Assembly (NCBI GenBank): GCA_020847735.1
Contig: JADLBL010000025.1
Location: 33,613 to 97,612, forward strand
Source of the DNA: Candidatus Eisenbacteria bacterium
Lineage (GTDB): Bacteria; Eisenbacteria; RBG-16-71-46
Length of the DNA stretch: 64,000 nucleotides
Reading direction: 5' to 3'
Below the pieces are notes generated by a model. The model worked only from the letters and a program-made list of their open reading frames with translations. It did no database searches and was not told the DNA's origin. Positions 28,313 through 37,445 of the stretch are shown piece after piece (position 1 is the first letter of the stretch; each line of letters begins with the position of its first letter). The translations under genes and the position numbers were made by a program.

Positions 28313-29221
28313 TTACTTCCTTACGAATGTCGCGACCACGTTAGGGCCGTCAGCGAGCGTCGTCACCCGCTCGAGTCGCCAGGCCTGCTCCCATTCGCTG
28401 CGCGCGGCGTCCATCTCCTGTTCGTAGCTGCTGCCCTTCCACAGGAACGCCGAGCCGCCCGGTTCGACGATACGGGCCGCCATCGCGAGCGTCGGCCCGA
28501 TCGCCGCGGTTGCGCGCGAGGTGAAGGCGTCGCATGCAAGCGCGGGCGCGCCATCCTCGACCAGTACTTCGAGACGTCCTGTCATGACAACGAAGTCGCG
28601 CAGTTTGTTGTCCTGCTGAATCTTCTTGAGGAAAAGCGTCTTGTTCCGGCGCGACTCCACCAGCGTCCAGTGCTCGCCGATCCCGCACAGTGCCAGCGGC
28701 ACGGCCGGCAACCCGGCGCCCGAGCCGAAATCCACGAGGCGCTTCGCGCCGCTGGATGCGATCAGTCTGGCCGGAAGCAGCGATTCCAGCAGGTGGCGTT
28801 CGACGAGGCGCGGCTCGTCGTGACGGGAGATCAGGTTCGAGACCCCTCGATTCCACTCGAGCAGTTGCCTGGCGTACTCGCGAAGCGCGGCAAGACGCGA
28901 CTCGACCTCCTGCTCATCGCCGGGTATGAGAGGGCGCAGCGATTGCCACGGCTGCCGCGCCAGCAATCGCTCCGGATCCGCTGGCCGCGTCGCCGGGCGC
29001 CGGGCCAGGGGACGCGCCGCAGGTCCCGAGCCGGGCCGCGAGGTCGCCGGGCGCTGGCCGAGCCTGCGGCCGACGCCCTCGACGGGTCTGCCCCCGGACC
29101 GCGCCTCGCCCGTGCGCGCCGGGCGTTCGCCGCGCCCGCGCTGCGTGGGCCGCGAGTCCCACCGGCCTGCGCGGCGCGGTCCTTCGCCTCGCGGCTTTCC
29201 AGAGTTCGAGGAGCGGGTCAT
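28313..29221 (-). CDS. rsmG: RsmG, 16S rRNA (guanine-N7) methyltransferase, with long basic N-terminal extension
   Basis: Methylates G527 of 16S rRNA. Of 302 residues, the last 205 are a normal RsmG (LLEWNRGVSNLISRHDE, VDFGSGAGLPAVPLAL for SAM, VESRRNKTLFLKKI, RATAAIGPTLAMAARIVEPGG). The first 95 are an arginine-, glycine- and proline-rich disordered extension not found in the family. No Shine-Dalgarno precedes the ATG; TAGAGT lies nine bases before it, a leaderless-type layout. A shorter start inside the extension cannot be ruled out. Third in the leftward gene order mnmG-rsmG-parA-parB common at replication origins. Confidence 0.93.
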   Translation of the reverse strand: MTRSSNSGKPRGEGPRRAGRWDSRPTQRGRGERPARTGEARSGGRPVEGVGRRLGQRPATSRPGSGPAARPLARRPATRPADPERLLARQPWQSLRPLIPGDEQEVESRLAALREYARQLLEWNRGVSNLISRHDEPRLVERHLLESLLPARLIASSGAKRLVDFGSGAGLPAVPLALCGIGEHWTLVESRRNKTLFLKKIQQDNKLRDFVVMTGRLEVLVEDGAPALACDAFTSRATAAIGPTLAMAARIVEPGGSAFLWKGSSYEQEMDAARSEWEQAWRLERVTTLADGPNVVATFVRK

Positions 29222-29354
29222 GAGCCGCGCACTCTAGAGGACTTCCGGCGATTCGGCACCCGCGGCCTGGCGAAGGTGTGCGCCGAACGCTCCCGGCGCA
29301 CCGCCAGCGCCGCCCGCCCGTCCGCTGCGGCGTGATCCAAAGGACGAGGGCCGT

Positions 29355-31337
29355 TCAGCCCCGCGCGGCCATCCGCTTCGCGTGCACGAGCAGGACCGCG
29401 ACGTCGGACGGGCTCACGCCGGCGATTCGCGAAGCCTGACCGACCGTGGCCGGACGCCAGCGGCGAAGCTTCTCGCCGGCCTCGTGCGAAAGTCCGCCGA
29501 GCGCCTCGTCCCAGAACGTCTCCGGCAGTTGCAGCTTCTCGAGCGAGCGCGCCGCATCGGCGGTGCGCTGCTGGCGCTCGATGTAGCCGCGGTACTTGAG
29601 GCGTACCTCGAGCGCCTCGCGCCACCCGGCCCGCAGTCCACCGGCCACGCCCGCCCGATCGAGCATCTCCCAGTTGCCGTCGGGCCGCGCGAGCAGTTCG
29701 CTGGCCCGCACGCTCGCCGGCGGCCGGCACCGTTCGGCCCCGGCGGCATTCGCGACGACCGCGTCCTGCGCGACGCGCGCATCGCCGGCGACCTCCTCAC
29801 CGGCGTCGGCCGCACCCGGGCGCCGGCCGTCGCGCCGGGCGTGGACGGCCTCATCGGTCACCGGTGCGGGCATCGCGACCATGACGCGCTCGAGCCGGCG
29901 CTGTTCGGCCTCGATCGCCGCGTACTTGGCGCGCACCGACTCGAGCTGATCCTCGGTGAGCAGGCCCAGCTCGCGGCCCGTCGCGGCGAGACGTTCGTCG
30001 GCGTTGTCGGCGCGCAGCAGCAGGCGGTGCTCGGCCGCCGAGGTGAACATGCGGTAGGGCTCGCGGTGCTCGCGCGTCACCAGGTCGTCCACCAGCACGC
30101 CGATGTAGGCCTGGTCGCGGCGCAGGACGAACGCCGGTTCGCGCCGCAGGGTCCTGGCCGCGTTCACGCCGGCCACGAATCCCTGCGCGGCCGCCTCCTC
30201 GTATCCCGACGTGCCGCAGATCTGGCCCGCCAGCCACAGCCCCGGCACGCTCTTCACCTCGAGCGTCTCGCGCAGCTGGTGCGGCAGCACGAAGTCGTAC
30301 TCGACGGCGTAGCCCGGGCGCAGCATGCGCGCCGACTCGAGCCCGGGGATCGTGTGCAGGAACGCGAGCTGGACGTCCTCGGGCATGCTCGTCGAGACGC
30401 CGTTCACGTAGATCTCCTCCACGTCGCGCCCCTCGGGCTCGAGGAACAGGTGGTGCGAATCGCGCTCGGGGAACTTGACCACCTTGTCTTCGAGCGAGGG
30501 GCAGTAGCGCGGCCCGGTGCCGCGAATCGCCCCCGAATACAGCGGCGAGCGCGCGAGGTTCTCGCGGATGACCGCGTGCGTGCGCGCGGTCGTGTGCGTG
30601 ACCCAGCAGGCCGCCTGTTCGAGTTCGAGCTTCTCCGTCCAGTGCGAGAAGGGGCGCGGCGGATCGTCTCCGGGCGCGACCTCGAGCGCCTCGAAGCGGA
30701 TCGAATCGCGGTGCAGTCGCGGCGGCGTGCCGGTCTTGAGCCGCCCGCGCTCGAGCCCCAGGCCGCCGAGGCACTCGCTGAGCGCGCGCGCCGCATGCTC
30801 GCCGATGCGCCCGCCTTCGATCCGCCGCTCGCCGACGTGGATGAGTCCGTTCAGGAACGTGCCGGGCGTGATGACGAGCGCGCGGCAGCCGAGCACGCGG
30901 CCATCCGCCAGCTCGAGGCCCGCCACGCGGCCCCCTTCGAGCCGCACGTGGTTGGCGACGCCTTCGACCAGATCGAGCCCGGGCACGGCTTCGATCACCT
31001 TCAGCATCTCGGCCGAGTAGCGCGGTTTGTCGCACTGCGCCCGCGGCGACCAGACGGCCGGGCCGCGTCCGCGGTTGAGAGTCTTGAACTGGATGCCCGC
31101 GCGATCGGTGACGAGCCCCATGAGCCCGCCGAGCGCGTCGAGTTCGCGCACCATGTGCCCCTTGGCGATGCCGCCGATCGCCGGGTTGCAGGACATCTTG
31201 GCCAGGTCGCCGCGCACGACCGTCAGCAGCGCGGTCGAGGCGCCCATGCGCGCGGCCGCGTGCGCGGCCTCGCAGCCGGCGTGTCCGCCGCCCACCACGA
31301 TCACGTCCCAGCGTCCGTCGAAGCGTTCCGCGTGCAT
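29355..31337 (-). CDS. mnmG: MnmG (GidA), tRNA uridine-5-carboxymethylaminomethyl modification enzyme
   Basis: FAD enzyme of 660 residues that with MnmE installs cmnm5 at wobble U34 of t[24 protein letters not shown] binds [24 protein letters not shown] and [13 protein letters not shown] blocks are standard. About 45 extra alanine- and arginine-rich residues (near 485-530) sit in the C-terminal helical part compared with usual MnmG. Start 31337 is chosen for the AGGCGGGAC just upstream; an in-frame GTG at 31349 overlaps the mnmE stop. Partner mnmE lies directly upstream, so the two subunits are co-expressed. Confidence 0.95.
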   Translation of the reverse strand: MHAERFDGRWDVIVVGGGHAGCEAAHAAARMGASTALLTVVRGDLAKMSCNPAIGGIAKGHMVRELDALGGLMGLVTDRAGIQFKTLNRGRGPAVWSPRAQCDKPRYSAEMLKVIEAVPGLDLVEGVANHVRLEGGRVAGLELADGRVLGCRALVITPGTFLNGLIHVGERRIEGGRIGEHAARALSECLGGLGLERGRLKTGTPPRLHRDSIRFEALEVAPGDDPPRPFSHWTEKLELEQAACWVTHTTARTHAVIRENLARSPLYSGAIRGTGPRYCPSLEDKVVKFPERDSHHLFLEPEGRDVEEIYVNGVSTSMPEDVQLAFLHTIPGLESARMLRPGYAVEYDFVLPHQLRETLEVKSVPGLWLAGQICGTSGYEEAAAQGFVAGVNAARTLRREPAFVLRRDQAYIGVLVDDLVTREHREPYRMFTSAAEHRLLLRADNADERLAATGRELGLLTEDQLESVRAKYAAIEAEQRRLERVMVAMPAPVTDEAVHARRDGRRPGAADAGEEVAGDARVAQDAVVANAAGAERCRPPASVRASELLARPDGNWEMLDRAGVAGGLRAGWREALEVRLKYRGYIERQQRTADAARSLEKLQLPETFWDEALGGLSHEAGEKLRRWRPATVGQASRIAGVSPSDVAVLLVHAKRMAARG

Positions 31338-31345
31338 GTCCCGCC

Positions 31346-32743
31346 TCACTTGCCGATGCAGAAGCGAGCGAAGATGCGATCCAGCAACTCGTCGCTCACC
31401 CGCTGGCCGGTCACTTCCTCGACGGCGGCGAGCGCTTCACGCAGCTCGAGCGCCACGAACTCGCCCGGTTCGCCCCGGCCGCCGGCCGACGCCGCGCGTT
31501 CGAGCGCCGCGCAGGCGCGCGCGAGCGCTTCGGCGTGCCGGGCGTTCGCCACCGCGCCGGCGAGCGGCCCGCGCGCGCGCGCGCCGAGCTGCGATTCGAG
31601 CGCCGCGCGCAGGTCGCCGACGCCTTCGCCGGTGCGCGCCGACAGGGCGACCGCGGGCGGGGCGTCGCCGAGCGGGCCGCGCAGCGTGGCCGCGACCTCC
31701 CGCGCGACCCCGGGGCCGGCGAGGTCGGACTTGTTGAGCGCCAGCAGCACGCGGCGGCCCCGCAGGCCGGCGGCGATCGCGCCGTCCTCGGCGTCGGGCT
31801 CGCGCGTCGCGTCGTGCACCCACAGCACCAGCGCGGCCGAATCCATCGCGCCGCGCGAGCGCGCGACGCCCTCCGCCTCGACCGCGTCCCCGGACTCGCG
31901 CAGTCCGGCCGTGTCCGAGAGCGTCACGCGCACGCCGCCCAGCTCCAGCGACTCGCTCACGCGGTCGCGTGTCGTGCCGGGCGTGTCGGCGACGATCGCC
32001 CGCTCCTCGCCGAGCAGGCGGTTGAAGAGCGTGCTCTTGCCGGCGTTGGGCCGGCCGACGATCGGCACGTGCACGCCCTCGCGCACGGCGCGCGCCCAGG
32101 CGCCTTCGCCCACGAACCCGGTCAGCTCGCGCGCGAGCTGGCTCGCGGCGGCGACGATGTGCGCGGGCACCTCGACGCCGCCGACGTCCTCGGCGAAGTC
32201 CACGCGCGCCTCGACCTCCGCGGCGCAGTCGGCGATCCGCGAGGCGAAGCTTCGCAGCCGCTCCGACAGCGCCCCGCGCAGCTGCGCGATCGCCAGCTCC
32301 GAGGCGGCGCGCGTCTCGGCGTGGATCAGGTCGGCGACCGCCTCGGCCTGGGCCAGGTCGAGCCGTCCGCCAAGGAACGCCCGCAGCGTGAACTCGCCCG
32401 GCCGCGCGAGGCGCGCGCCGGCGGCGAGCAGCGCCTCGAGCACCTGCCGCGCCGGCAGCGAACCGCCGTGGCACGACAGCTCGACCACGTCCTCGCGCGT
32501 GAACGAGCGCGGCGCGCGGAAGACGCCGGCCACCACCTCGTCGAGCAACGCCCCGCCCGCGGGCGCCACCGCCCAGCCGTGGTGCAGCGTGTGGCTCGGC
32601 GCCCCGGCGAGCGTCACCGCGCCGCGAAAGACGCGGTCGGCCACCGCCAGCGCGCCGCGCCCCGAGACGCGCACGACCGCCAGCCCCGACTCGCCGGGGG
32701 CGGTCGCGATGGCGGCGATGTCGTCGTCGAGTGGCAGGCTCAT
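31346..32743 (-). CDS. mnmE: MnmE (TrmE), tRNA modification GTPase
   Basis: GTPase of 465 residues, partner of MnmG. The N-terminal formyl-THF-binding domain begins [22 protein letters not shown]; the G domain has GRPNAGKST (G1), DTAG (G3) and NKSD (G4); the protein ends in the catalytic C-I-G-K motif. Length is normal. The stop region overlaps the possible GTG start of mnmG. A terminator-like hairpin separates it from the upstream jag gene, so it may have its own promoter in the 79-base gap. Confidence 0.96.
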   Translation of the reverse strand: MSLPLDDDIAAIATAPGESGLAVVRVSGRGALAVADRVFRGAVTLAGAPSHTLHHGWAVAPAGGALLDEVVAGVFRAPRSFTREDVVELSCHGGSLPARQVLEALLAAGARLARPGEFTLRAFLGGRLDLAQAEAVADLIHAETRAASELAIAQLRGALSERLRSFASRIADCAAEVEARVDFAEDVGGVEVPAHIVAAASQLARELTGFVGEGAWARAVREGVHVPIVGRPNAGKSTLFNRLLGEERAIVADTPGTTRDRVSESLELGGVRVTLSDTAGLRESGDAVEAEGVARSRGAMDSAALVLWVHDATREPDAEDGAIAAGLRGRRVLLALNKSDLAGPGVAREVAATLRGPLGDAPPAVALSARTGEGVGDLRAALESQLGARARGPLAGAVANARHAEALARACAALERAASAGGRGEPGEFVALELREALAAVEEVTGQRVSDELLDRIFARFCIGK

Positions 32744-32767
32744 GGTCCATCCGGGCTAAAGAACGAA

Positions 32768-32799
32768 GCGCCGGGTCCGCCCGCAGGCGAACCCGGCGC
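32768..32799 (-). terminator. Hairpin terminator after jag
   Basis: On the minus strand a 14-bp stem with one mismatch and a four-base loop (68-81 with 86-99 of 32700) is followed by TTCGTTCTTTAG, a T-rich run. Direction fits the end of jag, in the gap before mnmE. Confidence 0.6.
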
Positions 32800-32822
32800 G
32801 TGTGCTGCGGAGCGAACCGGGC

Positions 32823-34280
32823 TCAGCCCGCGTCTTCCTCCCCGGTTCTCTCCGGGAAGTCGGCGGGGGCGATCGCCACGCGTTTGATCATGCCGGTTCC
32901 GAGGGCGAACGTCTTGACGCGCGCGTCCTCCTTCAGCGTGACGTGCACGATGCGGCGCTCCTGCGAGTTCAGGTAGTCGGTGACGACCTCGGTGCGCTGG
33001 CCGGCCGCCTGATCGGCGAGCGTGCGGGCCAGATCCTCGAGCTCGCGCTCGCGGCGGCGCCAGAAGTCGTTGATCTCGAGCTGCAGGTGGTAGCGCGAGC
33101 CCTCGCCGCGGTTGAGGAACCGGTTGAGCAGGTGCTGGAGCGCCTGCCGGACCTCGCCCTTCTGGCCGGTGAGTAGATCGTCGTCCTTGGCGATCTCGGC
33201 GGTGACGTCGGCGCGGTTGCCCTCCGCCGCGACCGAAACCGTCGCCTCGAAGCCCATCGCGCGAAGCAGCTCCTCGGTCAGGCGGCGGCTCTGCTCGGAC
33301 AGCTCGCTCGTGTTCATCAGGGGCTCCTCGGAGGTCTCGATGGCGACGGCGAGCGGTGCGCGCCGCACGGGTTCGGCGCGCGGGACCGCCGGCTCGGACA
33401 CCGGTTCGGCGAGCGCGTCATCGGCTCGAGGCTCGTGGTCGGCCTCGAACGCGGGCGGCGATGCGAACGAGTCGCCGGCCTCGACCTCCGCGGGTTCGGC
33501 CGCGAAACCGTTGGCCGATTCGCTCAGCGGCTCGACCGCTGCGCCCGGGGCGCCTTCGCGGCGGCGGCCCCTTCCGCCCCTGCGGCCGCGGCGGCGGCGG
33601 CGGCGCTCGCCACCCTCGTCACCCTCGCCGGCCGCATGGCCCGGCGCGGCAGCGGCCTCGGCCGGCGGTTCCACGGCGGGCGGGCGACGCTCCTCGCGCC
33701 GCTCGGGCCGGCGCTCATCGCCGCGTCCGTTGCGCCGTTCGTCGCCGCGGGCCTCGCGATGCTCTTCGCCACGGGGTTCGCGGCGCTCCTCGCTCCGGCC
33801 TTCCCGGCGACCCTCGCGACGCGAATCGCGGCGGGCGTCGTCGCGCCCTTCAGCGCCCCGCTCGCGGCGCGCCTCGTCGCGGCGTTCCTCGCCGCGGCCG
33901 CCTTCGGCGCGGGCAGGCTGTGCGCCGCGGCGTCCGTCCTCGCGGCGCCCGTCGCGCCGGCCGCCGCCCTGGGCTTCGCGGTCCTTGTCACGATCGCGAT
34001 CCCGTCCGCGGTCGCGGTCGCGACCGCCGCGACCGCCGCGGCGGTCGTCGCGACGGCTCGAGACACGACGCTCGCGCTGCTCCTCGGGCTCGCGCACCGC
34101 CCCGCCGGGGCGGCGCATGATGCTGACGCGAAACGGCCGTGCGCCGAATCCCAGGAACCCGCCCTTGCCCTCCTCGATCACCGTGATGGTGGCTTCCGCC
34201 CGCGAGAGGCGGAGGTCGTCCAGCCCGACGCGCACTGCTTCCTCGAAGGTCTTCCCTTCGTACACCGAACCCTTTGCCAT
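32823..34280 (-). CDS. jag: Jag/KhpB RNA-binding protein with a very long charged linker
   Basis: Protein of 485 residues. Jag_N occupies about 1-57 (GKTFEEAVRVGLDDLRLSRAEATITVIEEGKGGFLGFG). KH and R3H domains lie in the last 165 residues (LLRAMGFEATVSVAAEGNR, DDDLLTGQKGEVRQALQHLLNRFL, RRIVHVTLKEDARVKTFALG). Between them is about 250 residues dominated by R, E, D and G in short repeats (RRDxRRxG, EERRxxR). Usual Jag proteins are 200-300 residues. Jag binds RNA with KhpA and acts near YidC; its place before yidC is the standard order. GGAGAG lies just before the ATG. Confidence 0.93.
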   Translation of the reverse strand: MAKGSVYEGKTFEEAVRVGLDDLRLSRAEATITVIEEGKGGFLGFGARPFRVSIMRRPGGAVREPEEQRERRVSSRRDDRRGGRGGRDRDRGRDRDRDKDREAQGGGRRDGRREDGRRGAQPARAEGGRGEERRDEARRERGAEGRDDARRDSRREGRREGRSEERREPRGEEHREARGDERRNGRGDERRPERREERRPPAVEPPAEAAAAPGHAAGEGDEGGERRRRRRGRRGGRGRRREGAPGAAVEPLSESANGFAAEPAEVEAGDSFASPPAFEADHEPRADDALAEPVSEPAVPRAEPVRRAPLAVAIETSEEPLMNTSELSEQSRRLTEELLRAMGFEATVSVAAEGNRADVTAEIAKDDDLLTGQKGEVRQALQHLLNRFLNRGEGSRYHLQLEINDFWRRRERELEDLARTLADQAAGQRTEVVTDYLNSQERRIVHVTLKEDARVKTFALGTGMIKRVAIAPADFPERTGEEDAG

Positions 34281-34520
34281 TGGCTCTCCGTTGCCCTGAG
34301 GCGCGCGTCCATGATCTGGCGCTGCCGGGGGGCGCGCCTGTGCGGCGCCCGCAGGGCGGATGGAATCGTGATCTCTCGGCGCGGCGGATTCGCGCGGCGC
34401 TCCCCCGCGGGGCGAGCGGCCGGCGCGCGCCTCGGCGCTGCCGGAAAGACCGTGGAAACGACGGGTCAGCTTACTTCGGCGCGAACCCCGTCCGCCACGC
34501 CGAACGCTCGAACCGGGACG

Positions 34521-36356
34521 CTACGGCCTGCGTCCCTTGCCTGCCGCCGCGGGCACCACGACGGCCCCGCTGTCGCCGCGCATCGCGAGCCACTGCTGCG
34601 CCGCGGTGAGCACGTTCATGACCGTCCAGTAGAAGACGAGTCCGGACGGCAGGTTGTAGAAGATGAACAGCATGAAGATGTTCATCAGGTACATGGTGGG
34701 CGCCTGCTTGGGGTCCGTCGGCGTCAGGACCTGCGACAGGAGACCTGTTCCCGCCATGAGCAGGGGCAGGAAGCGCACCGGGAGATGCCCGATGACCGGC
34801 AGCGGCCCGAGGGTGGCCACCAGGTCGGGCGACGAGAGGTCGTGGATCCAGCCGAAGAACGGCGCCTGCCGCAGGTCAATGGCGTTGTTGATGACCGCGT
34901 AGAGCGCGAAGAACAGGGGCATCTGCAGCAACATGGGCAGGCAGCCGCCCATCGGATTGACCTTGTTCTCGCTGTACAGCGCCATCGTCGCCGCGTTCAG
35001 GCCCTTCGGATCGTTCTCGAACTTCTTGCGGATCCGCTCGATCTCGGGTTGCAGCTTCTGCATGGCGCGCATGCTGCGCATGCCCGCCATGTTCATCGGG
35101 TGGAGCAGCAGCCGCACGAGTGTCGCGATCAGCAGGATCGTGATCCCGTAGTTGTGGACCACACCGTCAACCGCACGCATGAGCTGGAGCAGCAGCTTGC
35201 TGAACGGCACGATCCACCGCCAGCCGAGGTCCACCGAACGCTCCATCTCGAGCGGGCCGCTTTCCTTCGCGAGCGCGAAGTGATCCGCCGGCCCCACGTA
35301 GGCGACGAACTGCTGCACGCCGGCGCCCGAGGCGGGCAGCGGCATGACCAGCGAGCCGATGGCCACCGGCGCCAGCGGCTTGGTGCCCGCCGGCATCAGC
35401 GCCAACCGGTCGGCCGGCAACTCGGCCGACGCGGCCGCGCTCACGGCCGCCTTGCCGCCCGGTCCGGTCGTGCCCACGAGCGCCATGAAGTAGCGGCTCT
35501 GGACGCCGGCCCAGCGTGCGACGCCCTCGAACACCTTCGGATTCCGGCCCACCAGCCCGGCGGCCGCGTCGCGGTGCAGGTCCTTGCCGACGAGGCTCGT
35601 CGCGCGCAGTCCGTGCAGGTCCGTCTGCGGGTCCGACTCGGTGAGCGGGAGCCACGAGCGCATGGTGAGCGAGTAATCGCGCACGTCCGAATTGGCGGGA
35701 ATGCCCGAGGTCTCGACCTCGAGGTCGAGCATGTAGCTGTCGGGCCGCACGCGCCAGGTCTGGCGGATCTGCATGCCGCCCGCGTCGCGGCCGGTGAAGG
35801 TCAGCGTGCGGATCGCACCCGTCGCGTCGGTGCTCTCGCTCGCCGCGAACATCGTCTTCGCCAGCGAGCGGGCCGATTCGCCCGAGCCCAGGTCGAGCGC
35901 GAAGGTCGGCGCGCCGTCCAGGCGCACCTGATCGCCCGCGGGAACGTCCATGCCGGGCCGGGGGCGTTTCGCGGGCTTCGCCTGGAAGTCGCTCGCACCA
36001 TAGGCGGCCGCGAACTTCCTGAGCTGAAAGCCGGTCAGGCGCGCGCCCCGGTTCGAGAACTCCGCCCGATAGAGCGGCGTTTCGATCACGTAGCGCTGCT
36101 CGGGAATCTCGGGGGCCGCCGGTTTCGCCGGCGTCGCCGCGAGGCCGGGAGCCCCCGGGGCGGCCGTCGCACCCGCCGATCCGTTCGGGATCGCGGCCGC
36201 GGCGGTGGTATCCGCGAGCGCGCTGTCGCGCGCGACCAGGGTGGAGTCGGCGGCGGGCTTGCGCACCGGCTTGGGCCCGTAGCGGGCCTGCAGCGCGGTG
36301 AAGGCGGCGAAGACGACCAGCGCGAGGGCGACGGCAAGAAGGGTTCGGCGATCCAT
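34521..36356 (-). CDS. yidC: YidC membrane protein insertase (Gram-negative type)
   Basis: Insertase of 611 residues that places proteins in the inner membrane with or without SecYEG. One N-terminal helix (RRTLLAVALALVVFAAFTAL) is followed by a periplasmic beta-sandwich (about 60-350, EIPEQRYVIETPLYRAEFSNRGARLTGF type) and the five-helix core (VDGVVHNYGITILLIATLVRLLLHPM, GGCLPMLLQMPLFFALYAV, and YNLPSGLVFYWTVMNVLT). The long periplasmic domain marks a diderm. The ATG at 36356 begins just before the first helix; an in-frame ATG 30 codons earlier lies inside yidD and is rejected. About 240 bases before jag hold no gene that I can support. Confidence 0.95.
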   Translation of the reverse strand: MDRRTLLAVALALVVFAAFTALQARYGPKPVRKPAADSTLVARDSALADTTAAAAIPNGSAGATAAPGAPGLAATPAKPAAPEIPEQRYVIETPLYRAEFSNRGARLTGFQLRKFAAAYGASDFQAKPAKRPRPGMDVPAGDQVRLDGAPTFALDLGSGESARSLAKTMFAASESTDATGAIRTLTFTGRDAGGMQIRQTWRVRPDSYMLDLEVETSGIPANSDVRDYSLTMRSWLPLTESDPQTDLHGLRATSLVGKDLHRDAAAGLVGRNPKVFEGVARWAGVQSRYFMALVGTTGPGGKAAVSAAASAELPADRLALMPAGTKPLAPVAIGSLVMPLPASGAGVQQFVAYVGPADHFALAKESGPLEMERSVDLGWRWIVPFSKLLLQLMRAVDGVVHNYGITILLIATLVRLLLHPMNMAGMRSMRAMQKLQPEIERIRKKFENDPKGLNAATMALYSENKVNPMGGCLPMLLQMPLFFALYAVINNAIDLRQAPFFGWIHDLSSPDLVATLGPLPVIGHLPVRFLPLLMAGTGLLSQVLTPTDPKQAPTMYLMNIFMLFIFYNLPSGLVFYWTVMNVLTAAQQWLAMRGDSGAVVVPAAAGKGRRP

Positions 36357-36364
36357 GGGCGGGG

Positions 36365-36574
36365 TCAGGGCACCGGGTCGTAGCCGGCCGATCCCAGGGG
36401 ATGACAGCGCCCGAGCCGCGACAGCGCGAGCCAGCCTCCACGCCACACGCCGTGGCGCGCGATGGCCTCGCGCGCGTACTCCGAGCAGGTGGGGTGGTGG
36501 CGGCAGGCGCCGCGCACGGCGGCCGGAGCGAGGACCTGGTAGAGCCGAATGAGCAGCAGGACGATCGCGCGCAC
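36365..36574 (-). CDS. yidD: YidD membrane protein insertion efficiency factor
   Basis: Small protein of 69 residues: LLIRLYQVLAPAAVRGACRHHPTCSEYAREAI and GRCHPLGSAGYDPVP are the YidD hallmarks, including the conserved cysteines. It aids YidC-dependent insertion. Start is GTG at 36574, two bases after the rnpA stop, and yidC begins eight bases after its stop, so the three are one operon. Confidence 0.95.
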   Translation of the reverse strand: MRAIVLLLIRLYQVLAPAAVRGACRHHPTCSEYAREAIARHGVWRGGWLALSRLGRCHPLGSAGYDPVP

Positions 36575-36576
36575 GG

Positions 36577-36957
36577 TCAGGCCTGGGCCACGGGAGCGAG
36601 GGCGCCCGCGTGCGCGAGCAGCGTCTCGACCTCGGTGGCCAGTTCCTGGTGCGGCGCGGTCAGGGCCGCGCGGGAAGCGATGAACACGAGCAGGTATCCG
36701 TGGTGTGGGACCCGCGGCCAGCGGCGGCGCACGATTTCGCGCAGCCGGCGACGGGCCCGGTTTCGCTGCACTGCCCCGCCGACACCCCGCTTGCTGGCGA
36801 TCCAGCCCAGCCGCGTGACTTCGCCCGGCGCGGGCAGCGCCAGGAGGAGGCAGGAACGGCCCCGAAATGCCGTTCCGAGCTGGCGCACCGCCGCGAAATC
36901 CTTGCTGCTGCGCATGCGGTGTCGGCGGTGAAATCGTTCGGAGGGTGCCGGGCTCAT
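36577..36957 (-). CDS. rnpA: Ribonuclease P protein component
   Basis: Basic protein of 126 residues that helps the RNase P RNA process tRNA 5' ends. The RNP motif is RNRARRRLREIVRR (about 68-81), preceded by GWIASKRGVGGAVQ. Length is normal. It follows rpmH by 120 bases; that gap contains a stem-loop (37004-37033, stem GCCGCACC) that could be a processing or attenuation site within the rpmH-rnpA transcript. Confidence 0.95.
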   Translation of the reverse strand: MSPAPSERFHRRHRMRSSKDFAAVRQLGTAFRGRSCLLLALPAPGEVTRLGWIASKRGVGGAVQRNRARRRLREIVRRRWPRVPHHGYLLVFIASRAALTAPHQELATEVETLLAHAGALAPVAQA

Positions 36958-37077
36958 CGTGAGGCGGTGGCCGACCCGGCCCGGCCCGCAGGCCCGCTTC
37001 GGCGCCGCACCATGGTCAGATCTCCGGTGCGGCCCCCGGCGCCGATTTCGCGGGTCGGGGTGAAGGTGGAATCGCGG

Positions 37078-37227
37078 TCAGCGGGGATCGGAGGAGACCG
37101 TGAGGCGCTTGCGCCCGCGCGTGCGCCGGGCCGACAGCACCTTGCGGCCGCCCTTGCTCTTCATGCGGGAGCGGAAGCCGTGCGTCTTCTTCTTGTGGCG
37201 GTTGTTGGGACGGTACGTGCGCTTCAT
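37078..37227 (-). CDS. rpmH: 50S ribosomal protein L34
   Basis: Forty-nine residues: starts [19 protein letters not shown], contains [15 protein letters not shown], then ends RLTVSSDPR, a slightly extended L34. Shorter than most gene finders' limits but unmistakable. It heads the rpmH-rnpA-yidD-yidC operon and has a good promoter 45-74 bases upstream. Confidence 0.97.
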   Translation of the reverse strand: MKRTYRPNNRHKKKTHGFRSRMKSKGGRKVLSARRTRGRKRLTVSSDPR

Positions 37228-37271
37228 CGAAAACCCCTGAGCCAGCGTCGAAGGTTGAAAAAAGACGGCGA

Positions 37272-37301
37272 AGCCTATGCGAGCGGCCGCTCCGCCGTCA
37301 A
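37272..37301 (-). promoter_or_regulatory. rpmH operon promoter
   Basis: On the minus strand TTGACG (37301 to 37296), an 18-bp spacer and TAGGCT (37277 to 37272), 45 bases before the L34 start. Same arrangement as the lexA promoter. No DnaA boxes (TTATnCACA) were seen in this 218-base gap, and dnaA is not next to rpmH. Confidence 0.65.
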
Positions 37302-37445
37302 GGTTCGGGGGGAACGCACCGCTCCACCTTATGGAAGGCTGCCTCAGGCACGGGATCGGCCCTCAACCCTTCCCGCCGCAGCGCCGATAACGGGTGGGTC
37401 CCGAAGTCCGCGCCTGCCCGGAAAGTCACGCGCCCCGACCCATCC

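Noticed and set aside
33356..34120. Possible separate gene in the charged linker region of jag
   Set aside because: The linker is in frame with both conserved Jag ends; opposite-strand frames there mirror the codon repeats.
37228..37445. Replication origin in the gap beyond rpmH
   Set aside because: No DnaA boxes, no AT-rich unwinding region and no dnaA next to it; the gap is explained by the rpmH promoter and a start region.
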